In this document: in pieces, positions 17,589 to 26,684 of the stretch
How positions within the stretch are numbered: position 1 is the stretch's first letter
How the letters are laid out: the number at the start of each line of letters is the position of its first letter
Assembly (NCBI RefSeq): GCF_014863545.1
Contig: NZ_CP062260.1
Location: 682,001 to 746,000 of the forward strand
DNA: 64,000 nucleotides
Reading direction: 5' to 3'
DNA from: Paenibacillus sp. JNUCC32
GTDB taxonomy: Bacteria; Bacillota; Bacilli; Paenibacillales; Paenibacillaceae
Notes under the pieces: generated by a model
The model's input: the letters and a program-made list of their open reading frames with translations, nothing else
What the model was told of the DNA's origin: nothing
Database searches by the model: none
Translations under genes and position numbers: made by a program

Positions 17589-20240
17589 TTGAGTACGATG
17601 CAGAATCAGCGGCTGGAAGGTTTAAGCGAGAAGATCTTTTTGGACCGGTATGCCTGGAAGGATGCGGACACCAACAACGCCAAGGTCGGCGACGTGGTGC
17701 TCGTGCTGACGAAGGATGATCCTAAATTTCCGACCAAGGAAGTTGGCGAAATCGTGAAACGCGAAGGCCGCAAGGTCACCGTGAAGACACGGAAGGGCGA
17801 GCTTGTGGAGTCGGATGTGGAGAAGCTGACGTTAACCATCGAGAAAACGCCGGAAGAAATGTGGGATCGTCTCGCGGCAGCCATGTCATCGGTTGAGGCA
17901 ACGCCGGAACTGCAGGAAGAGTGGCGCGGGAAGTTCCGCGAGATTCTGGATGATTGGAAGCTGGTGCCGGGCGGACGGATTGCGGCCGGAGCGGGTGCAA
18001 GCGATGAATTGACGCTGTTCAACTGTTACGTCATTCCTTCCCCGAAGGACAGTCGGGGCGGCATCATGGAAACCCTGAGCGAGATGACCGAGATTATGGC
18101 GCGCGGCGGCGGTGTCGGCATCAACTTGTCTTCCCTTCGTCCTCGGCGCGCGATCGTTAGAGGCGTGAACGGCTCCTCCAGCGGTGCGGTATCGTGGGGC
18201 GGATTGTTCAGTTATACGACAGGCCTGATCGAGCAGGGCGGAAGCCGCCGCGGCGCGCTCATGCTGATGATGAACGATTGGCACCCGGACGTGGAGGATT
18301 TCATTACGGTGAAGCAGACGATGGGACAAGTCACGAACGCGAACCTGTCGGTATGCGTCAGCAACGCTTTCATGAAAGCCGTGAAGGAAGACCTGGACTG
18401 GGAGCTCGTGTTCCCGGATACCACCGATCCCGATTACGATGAGCTGTGGGACGGCGATTTGGATAAATGGAAGAAAGCCGGACGCAGCGTCATTCCATAT
18501 AAAACGGTTAAAGCACGCGAGGTATGGCACACCATTATCGAATCCGCATGGAAATCGGCAGAGCCGGGCGTGGTCTTCATGGAATACTACAACCAGATGT
18601 CCAACAGCTGGTATTTCAACCCGATCATCTGTACCAACCCTTGCGGCGAGCAGGGACTTCCGGGCTGGGGCGTATGCAACCTGTCCGCGATGAACCTGTC
18701 GAAGTTCTACGATGAAGCGAATCATGACGTTGCATGGGATGAGCTGGCTACGACGACGCGTTACTCCGTGCGTTTCCTGGATAATGTCATCGACCGGACG
18801 CCTTACCATTTTGAAGAAAACGAATTGAACCAGAAAAAAGAGCGCCGCGTAGGCCTCGGAACAATGGGTCTGGCCGAGCTGATGATCAAGCTGAACATCC
18901 GTTACGGCAGCCCGGAATCGCTGGAGTTCCTGGATAAGCTGTATGGCTTCATCGCGCGCGAAGCGTATCTTGCATCCGCGGATATTGCCGAGGAGAAGGG
19001 CTCGTTCCAGGCATTCGATGCCGAACTGTATCTCCAAAGCGGCTTCATGAAAAATATGGCCGAGGTGTATCCGGAAGTTGCCGAAGCGGTCCGCAAAAAA
19101 GGCGCCCGCAACGTTACCGTCATTACCCAAGCGCCGACGGGAAGCACGGGTACGATGGTTGGAACTTCGACGGGCATCGAGCCGTACTTTGCCTTCAAAT
19201 ACTTCCGTCAAAGCCGTCTCGGCTTCGACGAGCAGTTCGTGCCGATTGCTCAGGATTGGCTGGACAGCCATCCGGGCGAAGAGCTTCCGGACTATTACGT
19301 CACCGCGATGAGTCTCTCCGCCGAGGATCACATTCGCGTGCAGGCGGCGATTCAGCGCTGGGTGGACAGCTCCATCTCGAAGACGGCGAACTGTCCGTCC
19401 GACTTCACGGTTGAAGATACGAAACGCCTGTATGAGCTGGCATTCGATCTGGGATGCAAAGGCGTAACGATCTACCGCGACGGCAGCCGCGACGTGCAGG
19501 TCCTGCAGACGGAGAAAAAAGAAGACAAAGCCGCCGAAGCGACAACAGCTTCTACCGCGGAAGCGGCGCTGGAGCAAAGTGCGGCAGGCCAAGCCGCTGA
19601 GGAAACGGCGAGCGTGGAGCCGGCTGCTGCAAGCATGGCCGTGACAGCCTCGCCGAGCAAGAGCGGACTGGATAAACAATACAAGAAGCGTCCGCAAGTG
19701 CTGCGCGGCGCAACCTATAAAATGAACACGCCGTTCGGCATGGCGTACATCACGATCAATGATCTGGACGGCATTCCAAGCGAAATCTTCCTGAACGTCG
19801 GCAAAGCCGGATCGGATGTGTTCGCGATGGCGGAAGCCCTGGGCCGCGTATGCTCCCTGTTCCTCCGTTACGGAGACCACGGCAACAAGGTGGAGCTGCT
19901 GATCAAGCACCTCAAAGGCATCGGCGGCACCGGCGCGATCGGCTTCGGCGCGAACCGCGTCGAGTCCATCGCCGACGCCGTGGCGAAGGCGCTCGAGACG
20001 CACGTGGCCAACAACGCCGAGGCGGATCATGACCATGATCCGGCACCGGTCGCAGCCACGATGGCGCCTACCGATGCAGGCGAAGGCGGGGCAACGGCAG
20101 CCGCGGGCCACGGCGGACATGGCGCGCACGCAGGCGGCAGCATGTCGCTGGATCTGTGCCCGTCCTGCGGCGGGGCATCCTTGATTAACATCGAGGGATG
20201 CAAGACGTGCGGGAACTGCGGGTATAGTAAGTGCTCTTAA
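17589..20240 (+). CDS. nrdJ: Vitamin B12-dependent (class II) ribonucleotide reductase
   Basis: The enzyme makes dNTPs by reducing ribonucleotides using an adenosylcobalamin-derived thiyl radical, independent of oxygen. The 883-residue protein has the substrate-site cysteine in LTLFNCYV, the active-site NPCGEQ motif (about 348-353) with radical Cys and proton-shuttling Glu, and the phosphate-binding APTGSTGTM segment. An Ala/Glu-rich linker (about 640-690) precedes a C-terminal domain ending in a Cys-rich tail (CPSC..CKTCGNCG) that probably re-reduces the active site. The TTG at 17589 has TAGGAGGT nine bases upstream; a nearer in-frame TTG is too close. Regulated by the NrdR boxes upstream. 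Confidence 0.95.
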   Translation: MSTMQNQRLEGLSEKIFLDRYAWKDADTNNAKVGDVVLVLTKDDPKFPTKEVGEIVKREGRKVTVKTRKGELVESDVEKLTLTIEKTPEEMWDRLAAAMSSVEATPELQEEWRGKFREILDDWKLVPGGRIAAGAGASDELTLFNCYVIPSPKDSRGGIMETLSEMTEIMARGGGVGINLSSLRPRRAIVRGVNGSSSGAVSWGGLFSYTTGLIEQGGSRRGALMLMMNDWHPDVEDFITVKQTMGQVTNANLSVCVSNAFMKAVKEDLDWELVFPDTTDPDYDELWDGDLDKWKKAGRSVIPYKTVKAREVWHTIIESAWKSAEPGVVFMEYYNQMSNSWYFNPIICTNPCGEQGLPGWGVCNLSAMNLSKFYDEANHDVAWDELATTTRYSVRFLDNVIDRTPYHFEENELNQKKERRVGLGTMGLAELMIKLNIRYGSPESLEFLDKLYGFIAREAYLASADIAEEKGSFQAFDAELYLQSGFMKNMAEVYPEVAEAVRKKGARNVTVITQAPTGSTGTMVGTSTGIEPYFAFKYFRQSRLGFDEQFVPIAQDWLDSHPGEELPDYYVTAMSLSAEDHIRVQAAIQRWVDSSISKTANCPSDFTVEDTKRLYELAFDLGCKGVTIYRDGSRDVQVLQTEKKEDKAAEATTASTAEAALEQSAAGQAAEETASVEPAAASMAVTASPSKSGLDKQYKKRPQVLRGATYKMNTPFGMAYITINDLDGIPSEIFLNVGKAGSDVFAMAEALGRVCSLFLRYGDHGNKVELLIKHLKGIGGTGAIGFGANRVESIADAVAKALETHVANNAEADHDHDPAPVAATMAPTDAGEGGATAAAGHGGHGAHAGGSMSLDLCPSCGGASLINIEGCKTCGNCGYSKCS

Positions 20241-20315
20241 GGAAGTCTTAGGGAAGAGCTCCCTCCAAAATTTGATTTTCCCGCGCAAGCTAACGAATAT
20301 GAGAGATCAATAAAT

Positions 20316-20367
20316 AAACAGCGGCAGTCAGGACATGATTTTCTCGTCCATGGCTGCCGCTGTTTCC
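20316..20367 (+). terminator. Candidate terminator of nrdJ
   Basis: AAACAGCGGCAG (20316-20327) pairs perfectly with CTGCCGCTGTTT (20354-20365), extended inward by GGAC/GTCC. The T-run is short. Confidence 0.7.
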
Positions 20368-20447
20368 ATGATTAGAGCATGGAATAAAACGCTTACGCCA
20401 TTCGTAACGTATATATTAAACATATTGAATGAAATGTGGTGATTCGG

Positions 20448-21608
20448 TTGAGCTCTACGGAAAGAATGCCTTTGTATCAGAGGGTTCAAGAGTATATACG
20501 CGACTTGATATCGTCGCAGGTACTGAAGGTTGGAGATCGTATACCTACGGAAAAGGAACTCATGGAGCGTTTTGGAGTAAGCAAGATTACGGTCGTTAAT
20601 GCCCTGGCCGGCTTGGTTAACGAAAAAATCATAACCAGGGTGCCCGGAAAGGGGACTTTTGTAAGCGAGCCCGAATCTCAAATGCCGGCCACTCCTCCTA
20701 TAAGTACCGTAAAACCTGTCCATAAGACTAGCGGAGAAATGGGGACGCGGTTGATCGGGCTCATTATGCCCAGCATTTATGATTATTTTACGATTCGACT
20801 TATACAAGGTATTCAGCAAGCGCTGAAAGAGAACGATTACCGCTGCGTTATCTATTTATCAGAGGGCGATATTGATAAGGAAAAAGAGGCGATCCAGACA
20901 TGCAGTAACATCGGAGTGGAGGGATTGCTGATTTTCCCGGTGGACGAGGAATTATTCAACGAGGAAATATTAAGCATGAAATTTGCGGGGTTTCCGTTTG
21001 TTCTCATCGACCGTTACCTTCCCGGGGTGGAAACTCACTATATCGCATCGGACGGCAGGCTTGGCGTTAACATGGCTGTCAATTACCTGTGGGAACTGGG
21101 GCATCGTGAAATCGCCATCTGCTCCGATTCGCCCATACAAACCGTAACCGTTCAAGAACGGATCGATGGATATATGAATGCCTTCAAGGAAAAGGGAGCA
21201 CTCATTAACCCTGCCCATATCGTAACCGGTTTTGAAATCGGAAGCCTTGAGCAAGCTGAAACCCATCCATTGTACCGCTATATCAAAAATCGGATGGCAA
21301 CGGCTTATATTACGCTTAATGGAATTCTTGGAGTAAAAATCTATCAGATTGCGCGTCAAGCCGGATTGAAGGTGCCTGAGGACATATCCATCATCAGTTT
21401 TGACGATCCGACTTCCATCATCGAAGGATATAGCACGTTCACGCACGTTAAACAGTTTGAACGAGACATGGGCTACCGTGCAGCTTACACGCTGCTTGAG
21501 GTGATTAACAGTGATGACGGACAAGACGGAAAATACTTTAAAACCCTAGTGGAGCCGGAATTGGTCATTGGCGAGACGACGGGAAAAAACGTTTCATCCA
21601 CTTTCTGA
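20448..21608 (+). CDS. GntR/LacI hybrid transcriptional regulator (AraR-like architecture)
   Basis: Residues 1-75 form a GntR-type winged helix (PLYQRVQEYIRDLIS, then GDRIPTEKELMERFGVSKITV). The remainder is a periplasmic-binding-protein-like effector domain of the LacI/GalR type (LIGLIMPSIYDYFTIRLIQGIQ, then DISIISFDDPT). This combination is known from the arabinose repressor AraR, but the effector here is unknown. It is divided from the transporter operon by 497 bases and probably controls it. The start is uncertain: TTG 20448 (GTGGTG upstream) is preferred; GTG 20436 or ATG 20466 are alternatives. A terminator follows, so it is transcribed separately. Confidence 0.85.
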   Translation: MSSTERMPLYQRVQEYIRDLISSQVLKVGDRIPTEKELMERFGVSKITVVNALAGLVNEKIITRVPGKGTFVSEPESQMPATPPISTVKPVHKTSGEMGTRLIGLIMPSIYDYFTIRLIQGIQQALKENDYRCVIYLSEGDIDKEKEAIQTCSNIGVEGLLIFPVDEELFNEEILSMKFAGFPFVLIDRYLPGVETHYIASDGRLGVNMAVNYLWELGHREIAICSDSPIQTVTVQERIDGYMNAFKEKGALINPAHIVTGFEIGSLEQAETHPLYRYIKNRMATAYITLNGILGVKIYQIARQAGLKVPEDISIISFDDPTSIIEGYSTFTHVKQFERDMGYRAAYTLLEVINSDDGQDGKYFKTLVEPELVIGETTGKNVSSTF

Positions 21609-21648
21609 TACCAACACCCGCTTCTTCCTATATATGCAACCTAATAAC

Positions 21649-21709
21649 GAGTCCGATGCGCTTTCTATTCGAGCCTGACAATGCAAGCGATGGCTGCGCG
21701 GACTCTTTT
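21649..21709 (+). terminator. Terminator of the regulator gene
   Basis: GAGTCCG (21649-21655) pairs with CGGACTC (21699-21705), with further GCGC pairing inside, followed by TTTT. Confidence 0.65.
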
Positions 21710-21863
21710 ACTAGGTCGGCCATAACTTCCTCTCATGAAATCCTCCCCCCATAATAGTTTCCCAAAATCAAATCAATAAAGAAATCCAGCAGAAGCTCAT
21801 CAAACCCTACACAGGTCGCTACATCTCAGAATATTACTTTTTATCAGACCATTTCATAAGGAT

Positions 21864-22013
21864 ATATTGAATATAATGTATCCTTGCCAAGGAATAAAAA
21901 CACCTGAAAAGAAGGTTGGGGATAGGGGCTTTTGCCCCGTTTATCTATAACTTAAGGTTACTTTTTAACCAAATGAGGAAATTGTGGAATGATTCCTACA
22001 CCATATTGAATAT
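21864..22013 (+). promoter_or_regulatory. Two identical palindromes ATATTGAATAT, candidate operators of the sugar operon
   Basis: The 11-base palindrome ATATTGAATAT occurs at 21864-21874 and 22003-22013 upstream of the permease gene. A partial copy (ATATTGAATG) lies at 20422-20431 just before the GntR/LacI regulator gene. The distribution suggests operators of that regulator. Between the two full copies is a GGGGC/GCCCC hairpin (21925-21938). The rest of the 21609-22105 gap shows no gene. Confidence 0.4.
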
Positions 22014-22029
22014 ATTTAAACTATAAAAT

Positions 22030-22043
22030 TGAAACCGCTTGCA
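22030..22043 (+). promoter_or_regulatory. Candidate cre (CcpA) site
   Basis: TGAAACCGCTTGCA fits the cre pattern TGNAANCGNTTNCA at every defined position. It lies about 65 bases upstream of the first transporter gene, a position suited to carbon catabolite repression. Another LacI-family regulator could use the same sequence. Confidence 0.6.
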
Positions 22044-22105
22044 ATGGAGGAGGGGGAGACAGTCGCTATATACCGTACGACGAAGATGTAGGAGGTGTTC
22101 GGAGA

Positions 22106-23056
22106 ATGGTACCAAAGGGTGCTCTTATCCCTGGATTGGAGCAATTAAAAAAGAATAAGAAACTAACTAGAATATGGTATTTCAGGCACATATACTTATT
22201 TTTGCTTCCTGCTATCATCTGGTTCCTGGTGTTTGCTTACTATCCGATGTACGGCATTATCATCGCATTCAAAGATTACAAATTCAATTTGGGGATATTG
22301 GGGAGTCCGTGGGCGGGCTTTAAATATTTCGAGCAGTTTTTAAACGATTCCAGTTTTTACGATGTGCTCCGAAATACGTTATCTATCAGCGCCCTTAAGC
22401 TTATTTTCGGATTTCCAGCTCCCTTGATCCTAGCCTTAATGCTCAATGCCGTCATGCACAAAAAAATCAAAAGAGTGTTTCAAACGATTTCCTATCTGCC
22501 GCACTTCGTTTCATGGGTCGTTGTCGTTACCTTGCTTCAAAAAATCCTGTCTCCGAACGTAGGACTTATCAATGACATTAGGTACCAAATGGGTTTGGAT
22601 CCCATCTTTTTTATGGGAAAGCCGGAATTATTCTATCCATTGGTCCTCATATCCGACATCTGGAAAGGCGTAGGCTGGGGTTCGATCATTTATTTAGCCG
22701 CGTTAACGAATATCGATCCACATTTGTATGAAGCTGCGGAAATCGACGGGGCTGGAAGGTGGAGCAAACTATTCAAGATCACGCTTCCATGTCTTACGCC
22801 AACGATCGCCATATTGCTTATTTTCTCACTCAGCGGAATACTGAACGCGGGTTTTGACCAAATCTGGCTGATGCAGTCCCCGGCAACCTTAAGCGTCTCG
22901 GAGATCTTGGACACTTATGTCTTGAAAACAGGCCTCCAACAGGGGCAATTAGCATATTCCACGGCCATCGGTTTATTCAAATCTGCGATCTCGCTGCTGC
23001 TCATCGTTGCTGTCAATAATATATCCAGACGCGTGAGTAACGTATCGTTATGGTAA
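22106..23056 (+). CDS. Sugar ABC transporter permease, LplB/YtcP-type (first subunit)
   Basis: This 316-residue inner-membrane permease has six predicted helices and the CUT1 LplB-type N-terminus (YLFLLPAIIWFLVFAYYPMYG..IAFKDYKF). The cytoplasmic EAA loop, EAAEIDGAGRWSKLFKITLP, contacts the ATPase. It pairs with the next gene and the lipoprotein after it. No ATP-binding subunit is nearby; in this group such importers generally share a MsmX-type ATPase. An AGGAGGTG site precedes the ATG. Substrate probably a (modified) oligosaccharide or uronide, inferred only from neighbouring oxidoreductases. Confidence 0.9.
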   Translation: MVPKGALIPGLEQLKKNKKLTRIWYFRHIYLFLLPAIIWFLVFAYYPMYGIIIAFKDYKFNLGILGSPWAGFKYFEQFLNDSSFYDVLRNTLSISALKLIFGFPAPLILALMLNAVMHKKIKRVFQTISYLPHFVSWVVVVTLLQKILSPNVGLINDIRYQMGLDPIFFMGKPELFYPLVLISDIWKGVGWGSIIYLAALTNIDPHLYEAAEIDGAGRWSKLFKITLPCLTPTIAILLIFSLSGILNAGFDQIWLMQSPATLSVSEILDTYVLKTGLQQGQLAYSTAIGLFKSAISLLLIVAVNNISRRVSNVSLW

Positions 23057-23089
23057 TCAGCTAGCACTGAAGATGAGGAGGTGTGTGTT

Positions 23090-24010
23090 ATGGGTGCAAG
23101 TAGGCTGTCGCCGGCAGACAAAATGTATATGACGCTTAACTATGCGGCGCTGCTTTTATTCTGCGCTACGGCGTTATATCCATTTATCTATTTTCTAGCC
23201 CTGTCTTTCAATGACGGCTACGACGCGATGAAGGGGGGAATCTATTTTTTCCCCAGAGTGTTTACATTAGAAAACTATGCAAAAGCTTTTAGCAACACGT
23301 TGATCCTAAATTCCTTCTATATTTCCATTACCCGAACCCTTGTGGTTACGGTTGCCTCCGTATTTTTGACGGCCTTATTAGCCTACGCCCTTTCGCGGAA
23401 AGGTTTGCCGGGAAGAAAATACATCGTATTCTTCTTTTTCTTTACCACGTTGTTCAGCGGCGGACTGATTCCGACGTTCATACTGTTCCGGCAAATCCAC
23501 ATCCTGGATACGTTTTGGGTGCTGGTGCTGCCGTCCCTATATAACTTTTTCAATGCGATTATCATGAAAACCTTCTTCGACGGGATCCCTGAAGGTCTGT
23601 CGGAATCCGCCCGAATCGACGGCGCAAGCGAGTTGTCCGTATTTGCCAGAATCATTCTGCCTCTATCGATGCCGGTGCTTGCTACCATTGCTTTGTTTGT
23701 CGGGGTGGGCGTGTGGAATGACTGGTTTACCGGTCAGTTTTTCATACAGAATGAAAAGCTGCAGCCTGCCGCTACGTTCCTGAACAAGATGATCAGCGAA
23801 GCGTCTTTCCAGTCGATGACGTCGTCGTCGGGAAATAGCGGATCCGCCATACAAAACATGACCGAGACGCAGATGGAACTGCGAGGCGTTACGCCGGAAG
23901 CCTTGCGGATGACGTTTGTCATCATTATAACGACGCCGATCATCTGCGTGTATCCGTTTCTTCAGAAATATTTTGTGAAAGGCGTACTGGTAGGTTCTCT
24001 TAAGGAGTAG
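23090..24010 (+). CDS. Sugar ABC transporter permease, LplC/YtcP-type (second subunit)
   Basis: The 306-residue partner permease has the typical LplC opening (YPFIYFLALSFNDGYDAMKGGIYFFP), an EAA loop (ESARIDGASELSVFARIILP) and the conserved C-terminal ending KYFVKGVLVGSLKE. The ATG at 23090 follows GAGGAGGTG with six bases of spacing; codons before it lie in the ribosome site. It is 33 bases after the first permease gene and forms the heterodimeric channel with it. Confidence 0.9.
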   Translation: MGASRLSPADKMYMTLNYAALLLFCATALYPFIYFLALSFNDGYDAMKGGIYFFPRVFTLENYAKAFSNTLILNSFYISITRTLVVTVASVFLTALLAYALSRKGLPGRKYIVFFFFFTTLFSGGLIPTFILFRQIHILDTFWVLVLPSLYNFFNAIIMKTFFDGIPEGLSESARIDGASELSVFARIILPLSMPVLATIALFVGVGVWNDWFTGQFFIQNEKLQPAATFLNKMISEASFQSMTSSSGNSGSAIQNMTETQMELRGVTPEALRMTFVIIITTPIICVYPFLQKYFVKGVLVGSLKE

Positions 24011-24069
24011 TCGGTATAGAAGGCTATGCCTTTTATATAAAAAAACTTCCAATGGAAGGGGATTGTAGG

Positions 24070-25761
24070 ATGAGGAAGAACAAGCGCAGGAGTGTTCTTG
24101 GCATGACACTAATCGCTTTACTGCTTCTAGCAACCATGACGGCATGTACGGGAAAAGGCGGAGGGGAGGATGCAGGTACGGTTGACACAGGTCCGAAGGA
24201 GCAAGGTACTGAAGAAATAAAACCGGTGACCTTGTCTTTCCTCAGTGCTTGGAACGGTGGCGGAGCCGGTTTCCCGCAGGACCAGGAGAATAATCCCGTA
24301 GCCGGGCAGATCAGGGAAAAAACCGGGGTCACGTTGAAACTGGAATCCATCACGACAAGCGAAGTAGAAAAGCTAAACACCATTTTTGCTTCCGGTACGG
24401 TTCCGGATATCGTTAACGCACCTTTCTGGTCTACGACAGGAGGAGAAGGACAAGTCATCAAGAAGGCGGCCATGGAAGGGCAGCTTCTGGATTTAACCCC
24501 TTATCTCGATAAATACCCGAATATTAAAAGACTTGTGACTACCGGGATCGCGAAGGATTTTGCCGAGTTCGATCTCAATAGTCCCGAATTCGAAGGCAAG
24601 ACGTATCTCATTCCTACGGAGACCCCGGACGGTACCCCTGAGAGCATTCATAATTGGAATTACGGCCTTTTTGCCAGGGGAGATATCCTGAAAGCTTTAA
24701 ATGTAAAAGCGGAGGATATTGATACGCAAGAAGAACTAGTGGATCTATTGATCAAGATCCGGGACGGCGGTTTCAAGGATATTGGCGGGAAGCCGGTCAT
24801 CCCTGCCGGAACCATGTGGAACGGATGGGATTACGGCCAATTCCTTGCCGGATGGACGGATTACACGATTTCGGACTACCGTGAAGTGGATGGAAAACTG
24901 ATTCACTGGACGCAGTCCAAGGACCATGAAGCTAGGTTGTTATACATGAGAAAGTTATTAACGGAAGGTTTGTTTGATCTTGAAGCCTTCAACAATACGA
25001 GTACAACAGCGAATGAAAAGCTGACGACGGGCAAGCTTGCCGTATTCGGAGCCCAGCCTATGTTAGTTGATTTACAAAAAACGCTGTATAAAACGAATCC
25101 GGAAATGCAATATGAACTACTCGGGCCGATGAAGAATAAGAGCGGAGAGATTCGAACGCAAGTGGAAAAACCCGGCCGTTCCGGATTCCCTGTCCTTTTC
25201 TTAAGCGCTAACATCAAAGATCCCGATGCCGCATTGCGGTACATTGATTATGTCAACAGCGAAGAAGGCCGATTGCTTGCATATTTCGGAATCGAAGGAA
25301 TGCACTACACGATGGAAAACGGGGTACCCCAATGGATCTCTGATGTGAAAAAACAATTCGATGAAAACCCGGATCTGAAAAGAGACGCAGGGCTTAATTA
25401 TCTTCCAGGAAGGTTCATCGGAGCATTCTCCTCTGAAGTCACTTGGCCTACGCCCGAAGATCAAAAAACGGAGTGGCAAAAGCTGGAGGAAAGTTTCTCG
25501 GCAAAAATGCCTATCAAAATCATAGACAAAGTAAGCGCCAGCTACCTTGCAAGAGAGTGGCCTAAATATCAGGAATATATCGATAAAACCAGCAGTTTGA
25601 ATTTCGATGAGGAATTTAAGAAAGCGTTTTTTGCAGGGTCAGATGAAGAAGCTCTCAATATGCTTCATAGCGTTCAAGAAAAATTCAGAGCGGCCGGCGT
25701 GGAAGAAATGGCGGAGTTCGTGGCTCAAAAAGCTGCAGAACGTGATGATGTCGGGTTCTAG
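24070..25761 (+). CDS. Extracellular sugar-binding lipoprotein (LplA-like)
   Basis: The signal peptide ends in a lipobox (TMTAC) with the lipidated Cys at residue 26. The 563-residue mature protein has the long LplA-type binding fold (NNPVAGQIREKTGVTLK, then DIVNAPFW, then NTIFASGTVPD near the start). It captures the substrate outside the membrane for the two upstream permeases. The ATG at 24070 follows GAAGGGG at nine bases. The order permease-permease-binding protein is common in Paenibacillus lpl-like operons. Ligand unknown. Confidence 0.9.
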   Translation: MRKNKRRSVLGMTLIALLLLATMTACTGKGGGEDAGTVDTGPKEQGTEEIKPVTLSFLSAWNGGGAGFPQDQENNPVAGQIREKTGVTLKLESITTSEVEKLNTIFASGTVPDIVNAPFWSTTGGEGQVIKKAAMEGQLLDLTPYLDKYPNIKRLVTTGIAKDFAEFDLNSPEFEGKTYLIPTETPDGTPESIHNWNYGLFARGDILKALNVKAEDIDTQEELVDLLIKIRDGGFKDIGGKPVIPAGTMWNGWDYGQFLAGWTDYTISDYREVDGKLIHWTQSKDHEARLLYMRKLLTEGLFDLEAFNNTSTTANEKLTTGKLAVFGAQPMLVDLQKTLYKTNPEMQYELLGPMKNKSGEIRTQVEKPGRSGFPVLFLSANIKDPDAALRYIDYVNSEEGRLLAYFGIEGMHYTMENGVPQWISDVKKQFDENPDLKRDAGLNYLPGRFIGAFSSEVTWPTPEDQKTEWQKLEESFSAKMPIKIIDKVSASYLAREWPKYQEYIDKTSSLNFDEEFKKAFFAGSDEEALNMLHSVQEKFRAAGVEEMAEFVAQKAAERDDVGF

Positions 25762-25855
25762 TGAAGAGGTTTGCGGGATGGTGTCACTGCCATCCCGAAT
25801 ATTTCATGAATACTAGGTCAGTCTTCTTTTAAATATGCAAGAGAGGGGACAACTC

Positions 25856-26644
25856 ATGTTAAACCCGGTCGTTTCAGCAGGCGCATTCACTGAACTCGAT
25901 AAGTTTATGTTCGAATCGTGGGGTTATTTTGTCATTCCGAATGTGCTGTCGAAAGAGGAGGTCAAAGCATGCCTGCAGGCATCCATTCGAATTCATGAAG
26001 CGGCAGGTACGGTCGGTTGGGGTCAAGTCGGCAGAGGGTATGAGTCTGAACACGCTCTTGAAAACTTAATGGATCATCCATCGGTTTTACCGAAGATAAG
26101 GGGTTTACTTGGCGATCGATTCATTATGCAGTCCGGGTGGAATACGATGCAGCCGGCAAGGGGGAGGATGGGAGGCTGGCATCAAGACGGATCCAGCGCT
26201 TTCGATTTTAAGAATCTGGGGTACCCAGTCCCCCTTATTCAGCTCCGTGCTTCATTTTTATTGACCGATCAGGATGAACCCGGCATGGGGAATATGGAGT
26301 TCATTCCAGGCAGCCACCGCAGTCTCGTTCCACTACCGGATTCGATCCGGACTGCAAATTCGGGTACGCCGATCAGCCATGTGGTATGTGCATCTGCAGG
26401 ATCAGTCCTGGTGTTTCACAACGCCGTATGGCATCGGGCGCACGAACATAATTGGGATTACGACCGCTATACCATGCATTACATCTATAGCCCTCCGTGG
26501 GTAAAGCCCTCGGACCGTTTTCATAACGATGTCAACTTTATGCAAAGAACTACGCCTGTGCGAAGAGCTTTAATGGGGGATTTTTCAAGGCCTGATGCGC
26601 CATTTGGAGCAAGTTATACGCCACCTCCCTTTGAAGAAAACTAA
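25856..26644 (+). CDS. Phytanoyl-CoA dioxygenase (PhyH) family protein
   Basis: PhyH proteins are Fe(II)/2-oxoglutarate oxygenases with a double-stranded beta-helix. The 262-residue protein shows the facial triad: GGWHQDGSS supplies His and Asp and the distal His comes from the NAVWHRAHEH segment, with downstream Arg (YDRYTMHY) suited to hold 2-oxoglutarate. Upstream is the substrate-entry helix (TELDKFMFESWGYFVIPNVLS). Bacterial members hydroxylate or oxidatively cleave varied small molecules, so lipid metabolism should not be assumed. The ATG at 25856 follows AGAGGGG. It lies in the sugar operon between the binding protein and two dehydrogenases. Confidence 0.88.
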   Translation: MLNPVVSAGAFTELDKFMFESWGYFVIPNVLSKEEVKACLQASIRIHEAAGTVGWGQVGRGYESEHALENLMDHPSVLPKIRGLLGDRFIMQSGWNTMQPARGRMGGWHQDGSSAFDFKNLGYPVPLIQLRASFLLTDQDEPGMGNMEFIPGSHRSLVPLPDSIRTANSGTPISHVVCASAGSVLVFHNAVWHRAHEHNWDYDRYTMHYIYSPPWVKPSDRFHNDVNFMQRTTPVRRALMGDFSRPDAPFGASYTPPPFEEN

Positions 26645-26684
26645 AATCTTGTAAAAAATATAAACGATGACGGAGGGGAAACGC

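Noticed and set aside
17886..20288. Very long minus-strand frame opposite nrdJ (about 800 codons)
   Set aside because: It is a mirror of the high-GC third positions of nrdJ; no motif and the plus-strand gene is certain.
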